In this document: positions 17,401 through 25,512 of the stretch, piece after piece
Layout: each line of letters starts with the position of its first letter
Numbering within the stretch: the first letter of the stretch is position 1
Origin: Larkinella humicola
GTDB lineage: Bacteria; Bacteroidota; Bacteroidia; Cytophagales; Spirosomataceae
DNA length: 64,000 bases
Direction of reading: 5' to 3'
NCBI RefSeq assembly: GCF_008727875.1
Contig: NZ_VTWS01000008.1
Coordinates: 62,001-126,000 of the forward strand
Program-made: the position numbers and the translations under genes
The notes under the pieces: model-generated
What the model was told of the DNA's origin: nothing
The model's input: only the letters and a program-made list of their open reading frames with translations
Database searches by the model: none

Positions 17401-18287
17401 AGTCGCTGGTGACGCTGAAAGACCGGAAAGCGCCCCTCGACCAACGGCTCAAAGCCCTGAAATCCATTGCGGGTCAGCAACGGCCCGAACTCCTGGCAGA
17501 ATTGCCCGCGTTGCTGAACGAGCCGAATCTGCGCAGCGAAACCATCCGCGCCATTGCCGGGTATGACCGTGAATCGCTGGGCGAACTGCTGTTGGCCCGG
17601 TATGCGGATTTCAGTCCCGCCGATAAACTTCAGGTGGTGCAAACGATGTCGTCCCGCCCAAAATACGGCTGGCAACTGGCACAGGCGCTGAAAAACAACA
17701 AGATTCCGAAACGGGATGTGCCGACCTATGCCGCCCGGCAGTTGCTGCGGGTGGTGGGCAGCGGTTTTGTCGAAATCTGGGGGCCGATCGAGCAGCACGG
17801 TATCGACGAAAAAGCGTATACCCGCTACCAGAAACTGCTCACTGACCGGGCGTTGCTGAGTGCTAATACCGTCAAAGGACGTCTGGTGTTTCAGCGCACC
17901 TGCGGGCCTTGCCACAAGATGTATGGCGAAGGCGGCAGCATTGGGCCGGATATTACGGGATCAAACCGGGGCAATGTGGATTATCTGCTCAGTAATATTC
18001 TCAATCCAAGTGGCGAAATTCAGGACGATTACAAGATGGTGGTGGTGACGACCCGCGACGGGCGCACGTATTCCGGGAATGTGGCCGGTGAAAACGAACG
18101 GCAACTCACCCTGCGGGTCGTAGGCCAGGATGCGGTGGTTTTGAACAAATCGGATGTGCAGTCGCGCGAAGTGACGCCCAATTCCATGATGCCCACCGGT
18201 TTGCTCGATGCCCTGACGGAAGATGAAGTCATTGACCTCGTGGCTTTCCTGCGGACAACTGCGCCGGTGAAACAGGCGAAAAAGTAA
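14460..18287 (+). CDS. DUF6807 / PVC-type dehydrogenase / HEAT / heme-binding cytochrome c fusion
   Basis: A 1275-residue exported protein with an N-terminal signal peptide. Residues about 40-310 are a DUF6807 (PmoA-like) domain with YSPGHHKHQTGLYWGF and DYGGLFLRMPWREG. From about 334 (MPDGYQANVWASEP) comes the PVC-type membrane-bound dehydrogenase propeller (DRGRLWVAENRDYESRG, HGGARVYQ). A HEAT-repeat stretch spans about 690-1100. The C-terminal heme domain has CGPCHKMYG near residue 1146, GPDITG and MMPTGLLDALTEDEV. It is predicted to oxidise a sugar-type substrate outside the cytoplasm and pass electrons to heme. DUF6807 proteins and PVC-type dehydrogenases are familiar to me mainly as separate proteins, so the fusion is notable. 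Substrate unknown. Confidence 0.87.
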   Translation: MKSVVLFLSLLILSSARFFQPSQTGLSGQPPGTGKPLRIKQDVKANTISVFRSDGQKPIVVQNARPDFRPYLHPITAPDGKGVLTEYSPGHHKHQTGLYWGFTRVNGRDYFHHPQGDYWRRVSATVTKATGTDVKWQTVYDLLDEKGEAVLRETQNWTMREQNGKFLLDLEWKGKAISEITIGKYDYGGLFLRMPWREGIKGEVINAARQRNEKAEGQRAMWVDAGMQVEGRTDLAHIAIFDHPENKGYPQTWRVDNQLGIGPARARTGDWKIEKGDTEIIRHQVVVYTGELNDVELTKTWSNFSGVNSTASLWGIAQKEGLAAKFLTPQAAVESMTMPDGYQANVWASEPMMTQPMAFCWDDRGRLWVAENRDYESRGYGFSKAGNSRILILEDTNRDGVADSQKVFLDSIPFPAAMAVGFDGLFLGAPPNLLFVPDRNGDDRADQKDIEVRLTGWGIRDRHETLNSLHWGPDGWLYGLQGFATPSKVRKPNGKGKLYKHNDPFPEDILQGEGVDINGGVWRYHPTKDRFEVVAHGFSNPWGIDYDAKGQLIMTACVIPHLWHVIPGGIYHRQGGQHFNPYVYNDIKTIADHSHRSAHGGARVYQSDAFPASQQGRIFMANIHEHAILADVLEPKGSGFVGHHGADFLQANNAQWVGFSMEVGPDGGLYVLDWHDADICGKEVLNGETGRIFRVMPKNSLAENWTGRYSDLTKMTDQQLVNLQTVKSDWHARRARVILQNRAAKGKLSGQTHAQLRQLFETNANADWRLRALWTLHITGGFDEKALTKVLDDKDAHVRAWAVQLLCEDKAPSADVQEKMVRMAREDPSAVVRLYLASALQRVDTESQWKIAGELMAHGEDKNDHNLPKMIWFGFEPLVKTNPARALDLAARCEIPMVARFIARRIVDADQTPTLITALGKSPKTQMSLLEGMRDGLEGRTDLATPANWKAVYAKLKANPKTAPLAQQVGQQFGDTETARKSLVTLKDRKAPLDQRLKALKSIAGQQRPELLAELPALLNEPNLRSETIRAIAGYDRESLGELLLARYADFSPADKLQVVQTMSSRPKYGWQLAQALKNNKIPKRDVPTYAARQLLRVVGSGFVEIWGPIEQHGIDEKAYTRYQKLLTDRALLSANTVKGRLVFQRTCGPCHKMYGEGGSIGPDITGSNRGNVDYLLSNILNPSGEIQDDYKMVVVTTRDGRTYSGNVAGENERQLTLRVVGQDAVVLNKSDVQSREVTPNSMMPTGLLDALTEDEVIDLVAFLRTTAPVKQAKK

Positions 18288-18318
18288 GGTCATCCGGTTT
18301 ATTATCCCGAAGGGATCA

Positions 18319-18458
18319 AACAGCGCAGCGTCGGTAGATAGCGATGGACATTTCGACCGCTGCGTGCCTTTGGGCACGCAGCCAGTGTTGGGAATTTTGT
18401 ATACCCAAAGACACGCGGGGAACGCGGAAAACAATCTGGCTACCGACGCTGCGCTGTT
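18319..18458. repeat. Intergenic inverted repeat with 19-bp arms
   Basis: AACAGCGCAGCGTCGGTAG (18319-18337) is the exact reverse complement of 18440-18458. Inside is a second hairpin, CTGCGTGCC/GGGCACGCAG (18360-18381). The element lies between convergent genes (stops at 18287 and 18525) and may act as a bidirectional terminator. Its flanks (CCCGAAGGG, CCCCTGACGGGG) are small palindromes too, suggesting a dispersed repeat. No gene is visible in 18288-18524. Confidence 0.75.
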
Positions 18459-18524
18459 CAGCCCCTGACGGGGCAAAATGCCCTGGTTACTAAAAGACGT
18501 TACCCGCGACGAAAGAAAGACAGG

Positions 18525-19967
18525 CTACGCTTCGACGGCCTGTAATTTCGTCAACTGATTGGCAGCCCCCAGCATATCGGCTTCGCGGAAGGGAGCCGCC
18601 ATGAACTGAAAACCGATGGACAGGCCGTTTTCGTCGGTGCCGTTCGGAATGGAAATGGCGGGGCAACCCACTACGTTGGCCTGCACCGTAAAGATGTCGG
18701 CGAGGTACATTTGCAGCGGGTCGCTGGCTTTCTCACCAATCCGGAAAGCCGTTGTGGGCGTTACGGGGGAAGCGATCAGATCGTAGTGGGCAAACAGCGC
18801 ATCGGTTTCATCCTTGATCAACCGGCGAACCTGCTGGGCTTTGGTGTAATAAGCGTCGTAGTAACTGGAACTGAGGGCAAAGGTGCCGAGGATAATCCGG
18901 CGACGAACTTCATCGCCAAAACCGTCGGTCCGGGATTTTTTGTAGAGCGACTCCAGATCCGTGGCGTCGGGGCTACGGTAGCCAAACCGGACACCGTCAA
19001 ACCGGGATAGGTTGGAACTGGCCTCGGCGGTAGTCAGAATGTAATATGTAGGCAAAATGTGTTTCAACAGCAGGAAATCCACCGGTTCGACGGTGTGCCC
19101 CAGCTCGCGCAAACGGTTTAGAGCTTCCTGGGTTTTCTGCCGAATAACCGGATCAACCCCTTCGCTTTCGACGCCTTCGCGTAGGTAGCCGATCCGCAAC
19201 GGGCGGTTTAGCGTCAGTTGCTGGCTATACGCCGGAATGTCATTTCGGCTCACGGTGCTGTCGAAGTCGTCGGCGCCGGCCATGATTTCCAGCAGCAAAG
19301 CCGCATCTTCGACGGTGTGCGTAATCGGACCGATGCAATCGAAGGACGATGCGTAGGCAATCAGACCCCAGCGCGACACCCGGGCGTAGGTGGGTTTCAG
19401 GCCTACCGTGCCGCAAAAGGCCGAAGGCTGACGCACCGAACCGCCGGTATCCGACCCCAGTGAAGCCAGACACAGCCCCGCCTGAACCGCCACCGCCGAA
19501 CCGCCCGACGAACCGCCCGGCACCCGGTCGGGATCATCCGCATTCCGGACCGGACCAAAGGCCGAATTTTCGTTGGAGGAGCCCATCGCAAACTCGTCGC
19601 AGTTCTGACGGCCAATGATGATGACATCCTCGTCGATGACCCGCTGCACGGCGGTGGCCGTAAACTGCGACACAAACCCGTCCAGAATCCGGCTTCCCGC
19701 CTGAACGCCGTGCTGGTTGTAACAGAGTACATCCTTAATGCCCAACACCATGCCGGCCAGCCGACCCGCCTTTCCCTCTTTCAATTTCGCATCCACTTCA
19801 TCCGCCCGCTGCCGCGCTTCGTCGGCATACACCGCGACAAACGCATTCAGGTGCTGGTGCTCGTCAATTCGCTGGAGGTAATGCTCCACCAATTGGCGAC
19901 AGGTAATTGATCCAGTGGCCAGATCGCGCTGGATGTCAGAAAGGGAATCGTACGGTTTTACGGGCAT
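18525..19967 (-). CDS. gatA: Asp-tRNA(Asn)/Glu-tRNA(Gln) amidotransferase subunit A
   Basis: A 480-residue amidase-signature enzyme. It releases ammonia from glutamine for the GatCAB complex, which converts misacylated Glu-tRNA(Gln) or Asp-tRNA(Asn) to the correct amide. The ATG at 19965-19967 (MPVKPYDSLSDIQ) gives the family length. Visible catalytic elements are the Lys in GIKDVLCYNQHG, the cis-Ser and Ser of the Gly/Ser-rich signature PGGSSGGSAVAVQAGLCLAS, and QNCDEFAMGSSNENSAFGPV. gatB and gatC are not adjacent, as often in Bacteroidota. tatA lies upstream on the same strand, with two hairpins between the genes, so gatA probably has its own promoter. Confidence 0.96.
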   Translation of the reverse strand: MPVKPYDSLSDIQRDLATGSITCRQLVEHYLQRIDEHQHLNAFVAVYADEARQRADEVDAKLKEGKAGRLAGMVLGIKDVLCYNQHGVQAGSRILDGFVSQFTATAVQRVIDEDVIIIGRQNCDEFAMGSSNENSAFGPVRNADDPDRVPGGSSGGSAVAVQAGLCLASLGSDTGGSVRQPSAFCGTVGLKPTYARVSRWGLIAYASSFDCIGPITHTVEDAALLLEIMAGADDFDSTVSRNDIPAYSQQLTLNRPLRIGYLREGVESEGVDPVIRQKTQEALNRLRELGHTVEPVDFLLLKHILPTYYILTTAEASSNLSRFDGVRFGYRSPDATDLESLYKKSRTDGFGDEVRRRIILGTFALSSSYYDAYYTKAQQVRRLIKDETDALFAHYDLIASPVTPTTAFRIGEKASDPLQMYLADIFTVQANVVGCPAISIPNGTDENGLSIGFQFMAAPFREADMLGAANQLTKLQAVEA

Positions 19968-19994
19968 AACAAAGTACGGCTGGTAGAAAAAAAG

Positions 19995-20031
19995 AGACAA
20001 CAGAACGACCGTTCAGGCCGAGCTGTTGTCT
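19995..20031 (-). terminator. Hairpin between tatA and gatA
   Basis: AGACAACAG (19995-20003) pairs with CTGTTGTCT (20023-20031). It lies downstream of tatA and just upstream of the gatA start; on the minus strand it is followed by TTTTTTTCTACC, so it may terminate leftward transcription. Confidence 0.6.
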
Positions 20032-20050
20032 GAAAATCTTTTGAAATGAT

Positions 20051-20155
20051 GAAAAGGAATGTAAAATATTAAATGATGAATGTAAAATGTAAAAGTAGAT
20101 TGCCTTCCAAAACTTTTACATTCATCATTTAGCATTTTTCATTTATAATTCCTTT
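20051..20155. repeat. Word-built hairpin, AATGTAAAATGATG family (copy 1)
   Basis: The left arm is made of repeats of AAATGATGAATGTAAAAT. The right arm holds ACTTTTACATTCATCATTT and looser complements (CATTTATAATTCC). The same words form the arms of the repeat at 41101-41197. It lies just after the tatA stop on the leftward transcript. Confidence 0.7.
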
Positions 20156-20170
20156 ACAAGGCATCATTCC

Positions 20171-20380
20171 TTATTTCACATTCGTATCGCGAAGTCCTTC
20201 TTCGATGTTTTCGCGAACGTCTTTGGTAGCGTCTTTAAATTCTTTAATGCCTTTGCCAAGGCCCTTCATCAGGTCAGGAATCCGTTTTGCACCGAAGAAT
20301 AACAGGATCACCAGACCGATCAAAAGAAGTTCCGTTCCGCCGAGTGAGCCTAAAAATGCATAAATTGTGAGTAATGCCAT
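20171..20380 (-). CDS. tatA: Sec-independent protein translocase subunit TatA/E
   Basis: A 69-residue protein with a short N-terminal membrane helix ([20 protein letters not shown]), then the conserved FG hinge and an amphipathic helix ([18 protein letters not shown]). TatA oligomers form the channel of the twin-arginine system that exports folded proteins. Two proteins in this window carry twin-arginine-like signals (starts at 23496 and 57682). The length is normal for a Bacteroidota TatA. An exact -7 promoter element lies 38-45 bases upstream of the start. Confidence 0.95.
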   Translation of the reverse strand: MALLTIYAFLGSLGGTELLLIGLVILLFFGAKRIPDLMKGLGKGIKEFKDATKDVRENIEEGLRDTNVK

Positions 20381-20417
20381 GATAGTATGAGTTATGAGTG
20401 TATGCAGAAACTCTTTA

Positions 20418-20425
20418 CAAAAGTA
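20418..20425 (-). promoter_or_regulatory. -7 promoter element of tatA
   Basis: The minus strand reads TACTTTTG, an exact TAnnTTTG match, about 38 bases before the tatA start. No clear -33 TTTG is seen. Confidence 0.55.
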
Positions 20426-20464
20426 ACGATTATTACGAAATTATTGTGTACTAAAAAAACGATT

Positions 20465-20899
20465 TCACCCAATTTTAATCGATGACGCATGATTGCGTTC
20501 CCACTCGGTAAACCGGTTGATATCGTCGGATATGGAACTGACCAGCCACAGAATCAGGGCAATGTCGTCGGTCATGCCCAGCACCGGCAACACGTCCGGA
20601 ATAAAGTCGAGTGGCGACACAAAATACACCAGCACCGCGACCATCCGCAGCAGCGTTTTGCCGGAAATGGCCCGGTATTCGCCTTTGGCATACGCCCGCA
20701 CCATCCGGACCAGAATGTTGATCTGGTCTTTGGCCGCCGAGTAACTGGCCCCTACGCCCAGAACGCGGGTTTTCTCGGCCACACGGTGCAGTAAATCAAG
20801 CATACTCTTCCCACTTCGGGTGTACCGCGACGCTTTCGCGGTGGAGCGCCGGAAGAAAAATGAACTCAGGATGGCCGTTAATAAGCGACGGTTTGCCAT
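20465..20899 (-). CDS. YkvA-like DUF1232 membrane protein
   Basis: A 144-residue protein with the DUF1232 core LVYFVSPLDFIPDVLPVLGM followed by TDDIALILWLVSSISDDINRF. The conserved 'SPxDxIPD' signature and a hydrophobic hairpin place it at the membrane. The N-terminal 60 residues are basic (RRSTAKASRYTRSGKS) and variable. The biochemical role of the family is unknown. It lies 84 bases upstream of tatA on the same strand, but tatA has its own promoter element in the gap. The start is the ATG at 20897-20899. Confidence 0.88.
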   Translation of the reverse strand: MANRRLLTAILSSFFFRRSTAKASRYTRSGKSMLDLLHRVAEKTRVLGVGASYSAAKDQINILVRMVRAYAKGEYRAISGKTLLRMVAVLVYFVSPLDFIPDVLPVLGMTDDIALILWLVSSISDDINRFTEWERNHASSIKIG

Positions 20900-21019
20900 A
20901 GTTGATGGTATCTAAAGTCCCTGGATAGCTGGACACCCTAATAACACATTTTCTACCCCAATTGTCTTATTCTGTAAAAAAAAGCTTCTATTTACAGTAC
21001 CAGTGTCCCCCGGCTCTCC

Positions 21020-21027
21020 TATTTTTG
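21020..21027 (+). promoter_or_regulatory. -7 promoter element of mdh
   Basis: TATTTTTG matches TAnnTTTG exactly and lies 41 bases before the mdh ATG, giving a normal leader. The -33 region shows no TTTG. Confidence 0.6.
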
Positions 21028-21068
21028 TACCGTTCAAAACAGTTGTCAGTTAATAAACCATTAACTCT

Positions 21069-22004
21069 ATGAAAATTACCGTAGTAGGTGCCGGGGCCGT
21101 CGGAGCGACCTGTGCCGATAACATCGCCCGACGTGAATTAGCCGAGGAGGTTGTGCTCCTGGACATCAAAGAGGGTCTTAGCGAAGGCAAAGGTTTAGAC
21201 ATGCTTCAGGCGTCTACGTTGTTGGACTGTGACGTCAAAATCACCGGTTCCTCCAATAATTACGAATTAACCGCCAATTCGGATGTTGTCGTGATTACAT
21301 CGGGGATTCCGCGCAAGCCGGGAATGACCCGTGAAGACCTGATTGGTACCAACGCCAACATCGTGAAAGGCGTTACCGAAAATATCTTGAAACACTCTCC
21401 AGACGCTATTTTCGTCATCATTTCCAACCCCATGGACACGATGACGTACCTGGCGCTGAAGTCGTCCGGACTCCCCAAAAACCGTATAATCGGATTAGGA
21501 GGAATTTTGGATTCGGCCCGTTTCAAAACGTATTTGTCGCTGGCGCTGAAGTGTTCGCCCAATGATTTGCAGGGCGTGGTGATCGGCGGACACGGCGATA
21601 CGACCATGATTCCGCTGACGCGTCTGGCGACGTATTCAGGGGTTCCGGTCAGCCAGTTTCTGGATGCCGAAACGCTGCAAAAAGTAGCCGCCGACACGAT
21701 GGTGGGCGGAGCGACGCTGACCAAACTGATCGGCACCTCGGCCTGGTATGCGCCCGGTGCAGCCGGTGCAGCCCTGGTCGAGAGCATCGTTCGCGACCAG
21801 AAACGCGTCATTCCGTGCTGCGTTCTGCTGGAAGGCGAATACGGCCAGTCGGATATCTGCCTCGGCGTGCCGGTGGTCATCGGCCGCAATGGCTGGGAAA
21901 GCATCGTGGATTTCGACCTCAACGAAGACGAGCAGGCGGCTTTCAACAAGTCGGCCGACGCCGTTCGGAACATGAACGACATTCTGAAAACGCTGGACTT
22001 GTAA
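21069..22004 (+). CDS. mdh: Malate dehydrogenase
   Basis: A 311-residue NAD-dependent lactate/malate dehydrogenase family enzyme that interconverts malate and oxaloacetate in the TCA cycle. The N-terminal Rossmann fold has GAGAVGATCADNIARR and the NAD-selecting acidic residue in VVLLDIKEG. The substrate loop holds Arg residues in GIPRKPGMTREDL, then ISNPMDTMTYLA, and the catalytic His in GGHGDTTMIPL. The Arg pattern and lack of a Gln at the LDH position favour malate over lactate. It stands alone with its own promoter and a strong terminator. Confidence 0.96.
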   Translation: MKITVVGAGAVGATCADNIARRELAEEVVLLDIKEGLSEGKGLDMLQASTLLDCDVKITGSSNNYELTANSDVVVITSGIPRKPGMTREDLIGTNANIVKGVTENILKHSPDAIFVIISNPMDTMTYLALKSSGLPKNRIIGLGGILDSARFKTYLSLALKCSPNDLQGVVIGGHGDTTMIPLTRLATYSGVPVSQFLDAETLQKVAADTMVGGATLTKLIGTSAWYAPGAAGAALVESIVRDQKRVIPCCVLLEGEYGQSDICLGVPVVIGRNGWESIVDFDLNEDEQAAFNKSADAVRNMNDILKTLDL

Positions 22005-22019
22005 AAAATCCCGTTTCCT

Positions 22020-22063
22020 GATACGAAAAAAGGACGCCCGTGATGGTGTCCTTTTTTCGTATC
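22020..22063 (+). terminator. Intrinsic terminator of mdh
   Basis: GATACGAAAAAAGGAC pairs with GTCCTTTTTTCGTATC around an 12-base loop. The long A/T-containing stem ends 48 bases before the stop of the converging sialidase-type gene, so it may work in both directions. Confidence 0.85.
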
Positions 22064-22110
22064 GGGGATTTAGGGGCGGCAAGTGAACGGGCTATTTAGT
22101 AGTAAGGGTC

Positions 22111-23496
22111 TCAGGACTTGATCGTTATCTCCAAAGTACGCCCAACGGCATTTCGCGGGCTTTTTCCCCAGGCTCCCAGGTCATAGGCAACATACACTTT
22201 ATTATCGGTCTTCATTTCCTCAATGGCCATGTAATGGGTGGTCATGACACCGGAGGTCATCCGGACTACGTTAGGCCAGGTTTTCCCGTGATCCTGGCTG
22301 AACGCCAGGTAGTTGCCATTCCAGGAATGCTCGGGGTACTTCCAGCACGCTTTCTGCGGAACGCGAACCCCGAATGCCGCCACCAGCAAGCCGCTCCGAA
22401 GCTCAATCAAATCAGGGTCCACCACCGCGCCCCGAAGTTCGTCAGGATTGCCCTCATCGAGCGGTTTTCCTTTGGAGTCGGTTTTGTTTCGGAGCCAGTC
22501 GACCCAGAGTTCCGTCCGGTAGATATCCAGCCCGGCAAAAATCCGGGGCTGATGGGCGCTCCAGGTCGCTCCGTTGTCATCCGAAAACGACTCCCGCAGT
22601 TCACGACCGGTCCGCATGAAACAGAGCAGCCGCCCGGCATTGGGTCCCTTGCTGATCCGGGCAATGACGGGTTCGTCGAGTCCTTCCGTACCGATGTCGG
22701 GGCCAACGGCGATGGTGGAAACCTGTTTCCAGTGCTTCCCTTTATCGGTCGAACGCACCAGCAAGACCCGGGTCTTCATCATACTGGCCATGTAGGTCGA
22801 AGGCGTCCGGTCCTCTTTGGTCCACCCGTAATACGTGGTCAACAGATCCCCATTGGGCATTTCCAGGATCCGGCGGTGCAGTCGCTGCGCTTCGTGCGGG
22901 TGACCGCCGTCGTCTTTGGATGCGTAAAAATCAGCCCCCGGCAGATCGAACGGAACGTCCACCGGCCCTCCCAGCGTCTGCCAGTCATCCCGGGAGGTAT
23001 ACAATTGCCCCATCCCCTGCCCTTCTTTTTTTCCCGGTACGATGTACGTATCCAGCGCGACCAGCGTACCGTCCTTCAACTGAATACCGCCCCCTTCCAG
23101 ATTCACACCGTTTTCTCCGGGTTTCAGCGGAATGTTCGTCCAGGTGTTGGCGTCATCGCGGGAAATGTACGTTCCCATTGCCCGTTCGTAGTGCATCCGG
23201 GGCGATGGAAACGGTTTTTCCGGCAGTTGCGCCTGAACGATGATCGCGCCGGTTTTGGTCACCAGCATGAACGGCTGTAATCCCTTCGGAACTATCACCT
23301 TTTCTTCACCAAAACGCAGGCGTAACCGACCGTCTGCTTCCACCATTTCCGGGACATTTTCGCCAGGTTCGACCAGACTGGCCGGTTCCGTTTCAGCGGC
23401 AGAACGTCCCCATTGCTTCGGCGTCAAGGCCGCCAGCAGAGCGGTTTTTTGCAGAAAATTTCTTCGTGATGAGCTCCCGGTAGCGTTTATTTCCAT
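22111..23496 (-). CDS. Exported sialidase-type BNR/Asp-box propeller protein
   Basis: A 461-residue protein with a twin-arginine-like signal (SSRRNFLQKTALLAAL). The mature part has repeated Asp-box motifs of a six-bladed propeller: SRDDANTW, SRDDWQTL, STDKGKHWKQV, SDDNGATWSAH and SQDHGKTWPNV. Such domains occur in sialidases and in other exo-acting glycan enzymes; the classical arginine triad could not be confirmed by eye, so the substrate is uncertain. The closest annotation would be a sialidase-family or exo-alpha-sialidase protein. It is a single gene with an exact -7 promoter element upstream. No sialic acid catabolic genes are in the window. Confidence 0.85.
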   Translation of the reverse strand: MEINATGSSSRRNFLQKTALLAALTPKQWGRSAAETEPASLVEPGENVPEMVEADGRLRLRFGEEKVIVPKGLQPFMLVTKTGAIIVQAQLPEKPFPSPRMHYERAMGTYISRDDANTWTNIPLKPGENGVNLEGGGIQLKDGTLVALDTYIVPGKKEGQGMGQLYTSRDDWQTLGGPVDVPFDLPGADFYASKDDGGHPHEAQRLHRRILEMPNGDLLTTYYGWTKEDRTPSTYMASMMKTRVLLVRSTDKGKHWKQVSTIAVGPDIGTEGLDEPVIARISKGPNAGRLLCFMRTGRELRESFSDDNGATWSAHQPRIFAGLDIYRTELWVDWLRNKTDSKGKPLDEGNPDELRGAVVDPDLIELRSGLLVAAFGVRVPQKACWKYPEHSWNGNYLAFSQDHGKTWPNVVRMTSGVMTTHYMAIEEMKTDNKVYVAYDLGAWGKSPRNAVGRTLEITIKS

Positions 23497-23527
23497 CGTG
23501 TTCGTGTTTCTAAAATGCCTTCATAGA

Positions 23528-23535
23528 CAAAGTTA
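23528..23535 (-). promoter_or_regulatory. -7 promoter element of the sialidase-type gene
   Basis: The minus strand reads TAACTTTG, an exact TAnnTTTG match, 31 bases before the start codon. Confidence 0.5.
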
Positions 23536-23704
23536 GACGCCACGCTTTCAGCGTTCTACTACTTTTATCTTCATTTGTGATATTATTCTTCCTTTTTGAA
23601 TCAGGCCTACACTGGATCGTTGTTAGAAAACAGCGCACAAAAAACTTTAACATTACATTAACCTTCTTTTACAGGCTCTTGACAGACGCCGGGATAACAG
23701 CCTT

Positions 23705-23712
23705 TAGCTTTG
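23705..23712 (+). promoter_or_regulatory. -7 promoter element of the propeller lipoprotein gene
   Basis: TAGCTTTG is an exact TAnnTTTG match 27 bases before the ATG at 23740. A TTG at 23679-23681 is a possible -33 element, though its spacing is 23 bases. Confidence 0.55.
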
Positions 23713-23739
23713 TTGAAGTCCCTAAAAACAAAAAGAGAA

Positions 23740-24795
23740 ATGACTAAACTCGTATACGCTTGTGCTTTATTGACGCTTGTTTTTTGCACTTCCTGTGGAG
23801 GACAAAAAAAAACAGACCTCCCAAAAGATACGATCAAAGACACGGTCACTTCCTACGGGCCTAACACAATGGTTCGGAATGTAAAGCAAGCTGGAAACGG
23901 AGACATTTTGATTGCGGCATCAAGGGGTGGTGTTTTTCGATATGATGGAAAATCGTTTACCAATATCGCCAGTAAAATAGGTCCGCGCAGATACTGGGAC
24001 GTTCTGGAAGATCGACGCGGAAATCTTTGGTTCGCTACTACTGACTCAGGGGTTTATCATTACAATGGGAAATCCTTTCAACATTTTACAACCAGGGAGG
24101 GGCTTGCCAATAATGCGGTTATGTCTATTTATGAAGATAAAGCAGGCATCATTTGGTTCGGCACTGGCGGAGGAATAAGTCGTTACGATCCCAGCCGGGC
24201 AGGTGGAAAATCCTTTCAAAATTTTACAACGAAAGACGGACTGCCCAATAACGCTATTACTACTATACTGGAAGACAAAACCGGGAAATTATGGATTGGC
24301 ACAAGGGAAGAGGCTTGTTTTTATGATGGAAAAACATTTACTGTTTTCAGAAATCAAGACGGTAAAACTTTCAACAACGTTTGGGGTATGACCAAAGATA
24401 AAAAGGGTGCTATTTGGTTCGGGGCAACGATAATCGAAGACAGAAAAGGCGATACGCTGATCGTTAAAACTGGTCTTTGGCGCTATGATGGCAGGGTCTT
24501 TACCAAAATTAACCAGAAGGGTACTTCTGCTATAATCGAAGATAAAAATGGAAACATTTGGACTACTGGTGCAGTAAAATCCAATGGGGTCGGGGAATGG
24601 AAACTTTTCCGATATGATCAAAAGTCGTTGTACAATAAAAACCCCACTGTAACCGAAATAATATCAATAAAGAAAATGCTTTGTGGGATTTTGGAAGCTA
24701 GCGATGGAAGTATCTGGTTTGGATCCCTGAACGGCGTATATCGTTACGATGGAAAGACCATCACGGATTTTAAAAGTAAAGAGAATCTGAAGTAA
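23740..24795 (+). CDS. Two-component-regulator-type beta-propeller lipoprotein
   Basis: A 351-residue lipoprotein. The ATG at 23740 (MTKLVYACALLTLVFCTSCG) is chosen over one ten codons upstream because it opens the signal peptide; Cys19 is the lipobox cysteine. The rest is seven or so propeller repeats of the form 'YxNGKSFxxF...DxxGxIWFGT', for instance EDKAGIIWFGTGGGISRYD and EDKTGKLWIGTREEACFYDG. Such repeats normally form the sensor part of hybrid histidine kinases in Bacteroidota (as in HTCS proteins), but no kinase or transmembrane segment follows here, so this is a free-standing propeller. The region is clearly AT-richer than its surroundings. Function unknown. Confidence 0.85.
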   Translation: MTKLVYACALLTLVFCTSCGGQKKTDLPKDTIKDTVTSYGPNTMVRNVKQAGNGDILIAASRGGVFRYDGKSFTNIASKIGPRRYWDVLEDRRGNLWFATTDSGVYHYNGKSFQHFTTREGLANNAVMSIYEDKAGIIWFGTGGGISRYDPSRAGGKSFQNFTTKDGLPNNAITTILEDKTGKLWIGTREEACFYDGKTFTVFRNQDGKTFNNVWGMTKDKKGAIWFGATIIEDRKGDTLIVKTGLWRYDGRVFTKINQKGTSAIIEDKNGNIWTTGAVKSNGVGEWKLFRYDQKSLYNKNPTVTEIISIKKMLCGILEASDGSIWFGSLNGVYRYDGKTITDFKSKENLK

Positions 24796-24846
24796 TTCGT
24801 ATTGCTGATTTTAACATCATTTGTCGATTATAATCATTTCTGGAGT

Positions 24847-25488
24847 ATGAACAACAAGCTATCAATCAGTTACTTATTTTTAATCATTGCCCTTTTTTTC
24901 TTCGGTTGCGGTGGAACTTCATATGAGGACAATAAAAACAATGCATCAGCAAGCGCCGTATCCCGGGGACAAAAATATAGTATAGATACGACTGAAAGTG
25001 TTATAACATGGAAAGGTTCAATGTTATTTGATATTGACGAAGAACACGTAGGGTATGTCCATCTATCAAAAGGAGAATTAATGATTGAAAACGGTCAACT
25101 TATGGGTGGTACAGCTGAAATAGACATGCATTCAATTGAATATAAAGACAAGGCAAGTAAAAACACGCCTGTTAAACACTTAAAATCGCCTGATTATTTT
25201 GATGTCGAAAAATTCCCTATTTCTACTATCGCAATTACCAAGATTGAATCATTGAGAGGTCACACTATCGTTAAAGGTGATCTGACCATTAAAGGGGTCA
25301 CACACCCGGTTACTTTTCCGGCCAGAATGGAAGTTCAGGATGGCATTGTAAAAGCGAATGGCAAGTTGATTATTGATCGAACAAATTGGAGTATCCGTTA
25401 CAGATCAGGAAAGTTTTACGATAATTTAGCGGATCAAACAGTTTCGGATGATATCGAACTCCATATAAAGATCGTAGCACGAAAATAA
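24847..25488 (+). CDS. YceI-family lipoprotein
   Basis: A 213-residue lipoprotein. The ATG at 24847 (MNNKLSISYLFLIIALFFFG) opens the signal peptide, with Cys21 at the lipobox. The YceI barrel follows (SIDTTESVITWKGSMLF, then HLKSPDYFDVEKFPISTI and GDLTIKGVTHPVTFPARMEV). YceI-like barrels bind isoprenoid or other hydrophobic ligands in the periplasm; the ligand here is unknown. It lies 51 bases after the propeller gene and shares its lower GC, so the two probably form one operon, perhaps acquired together. A strong terminator follows. Confidence 0.9.
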   Translation: MNNKLSISYLFLIIALFFFGCGGTSYEDNKNNASASAVSRGQKYSIDTTESVITWKGSMLFDIDEEHVGYVHLSKGELMIENGQLMGGTAEIDMHSIEYKDKASKNTPVKHLKSPDYFDVEKFPISTIAITKIESLRGHTIVKGDLTIKGVTHPVTFPARMEVQDGIVKANGKLIIDRTNWSIRYRSGKFYDNLADQTVSDDIELHIKIVARK

Positions 25489-25512
25489 ACACCTGAATCC
25501 TTTTGTACTCGC

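Noticed and set aside
22111-23496. Sialic acid utilisation locus
   Set aside because: Only a single Asp-box propeller protein is present, with no lyase, kinase or transporter for sialic acid; the sialidase name is a fold-level label.
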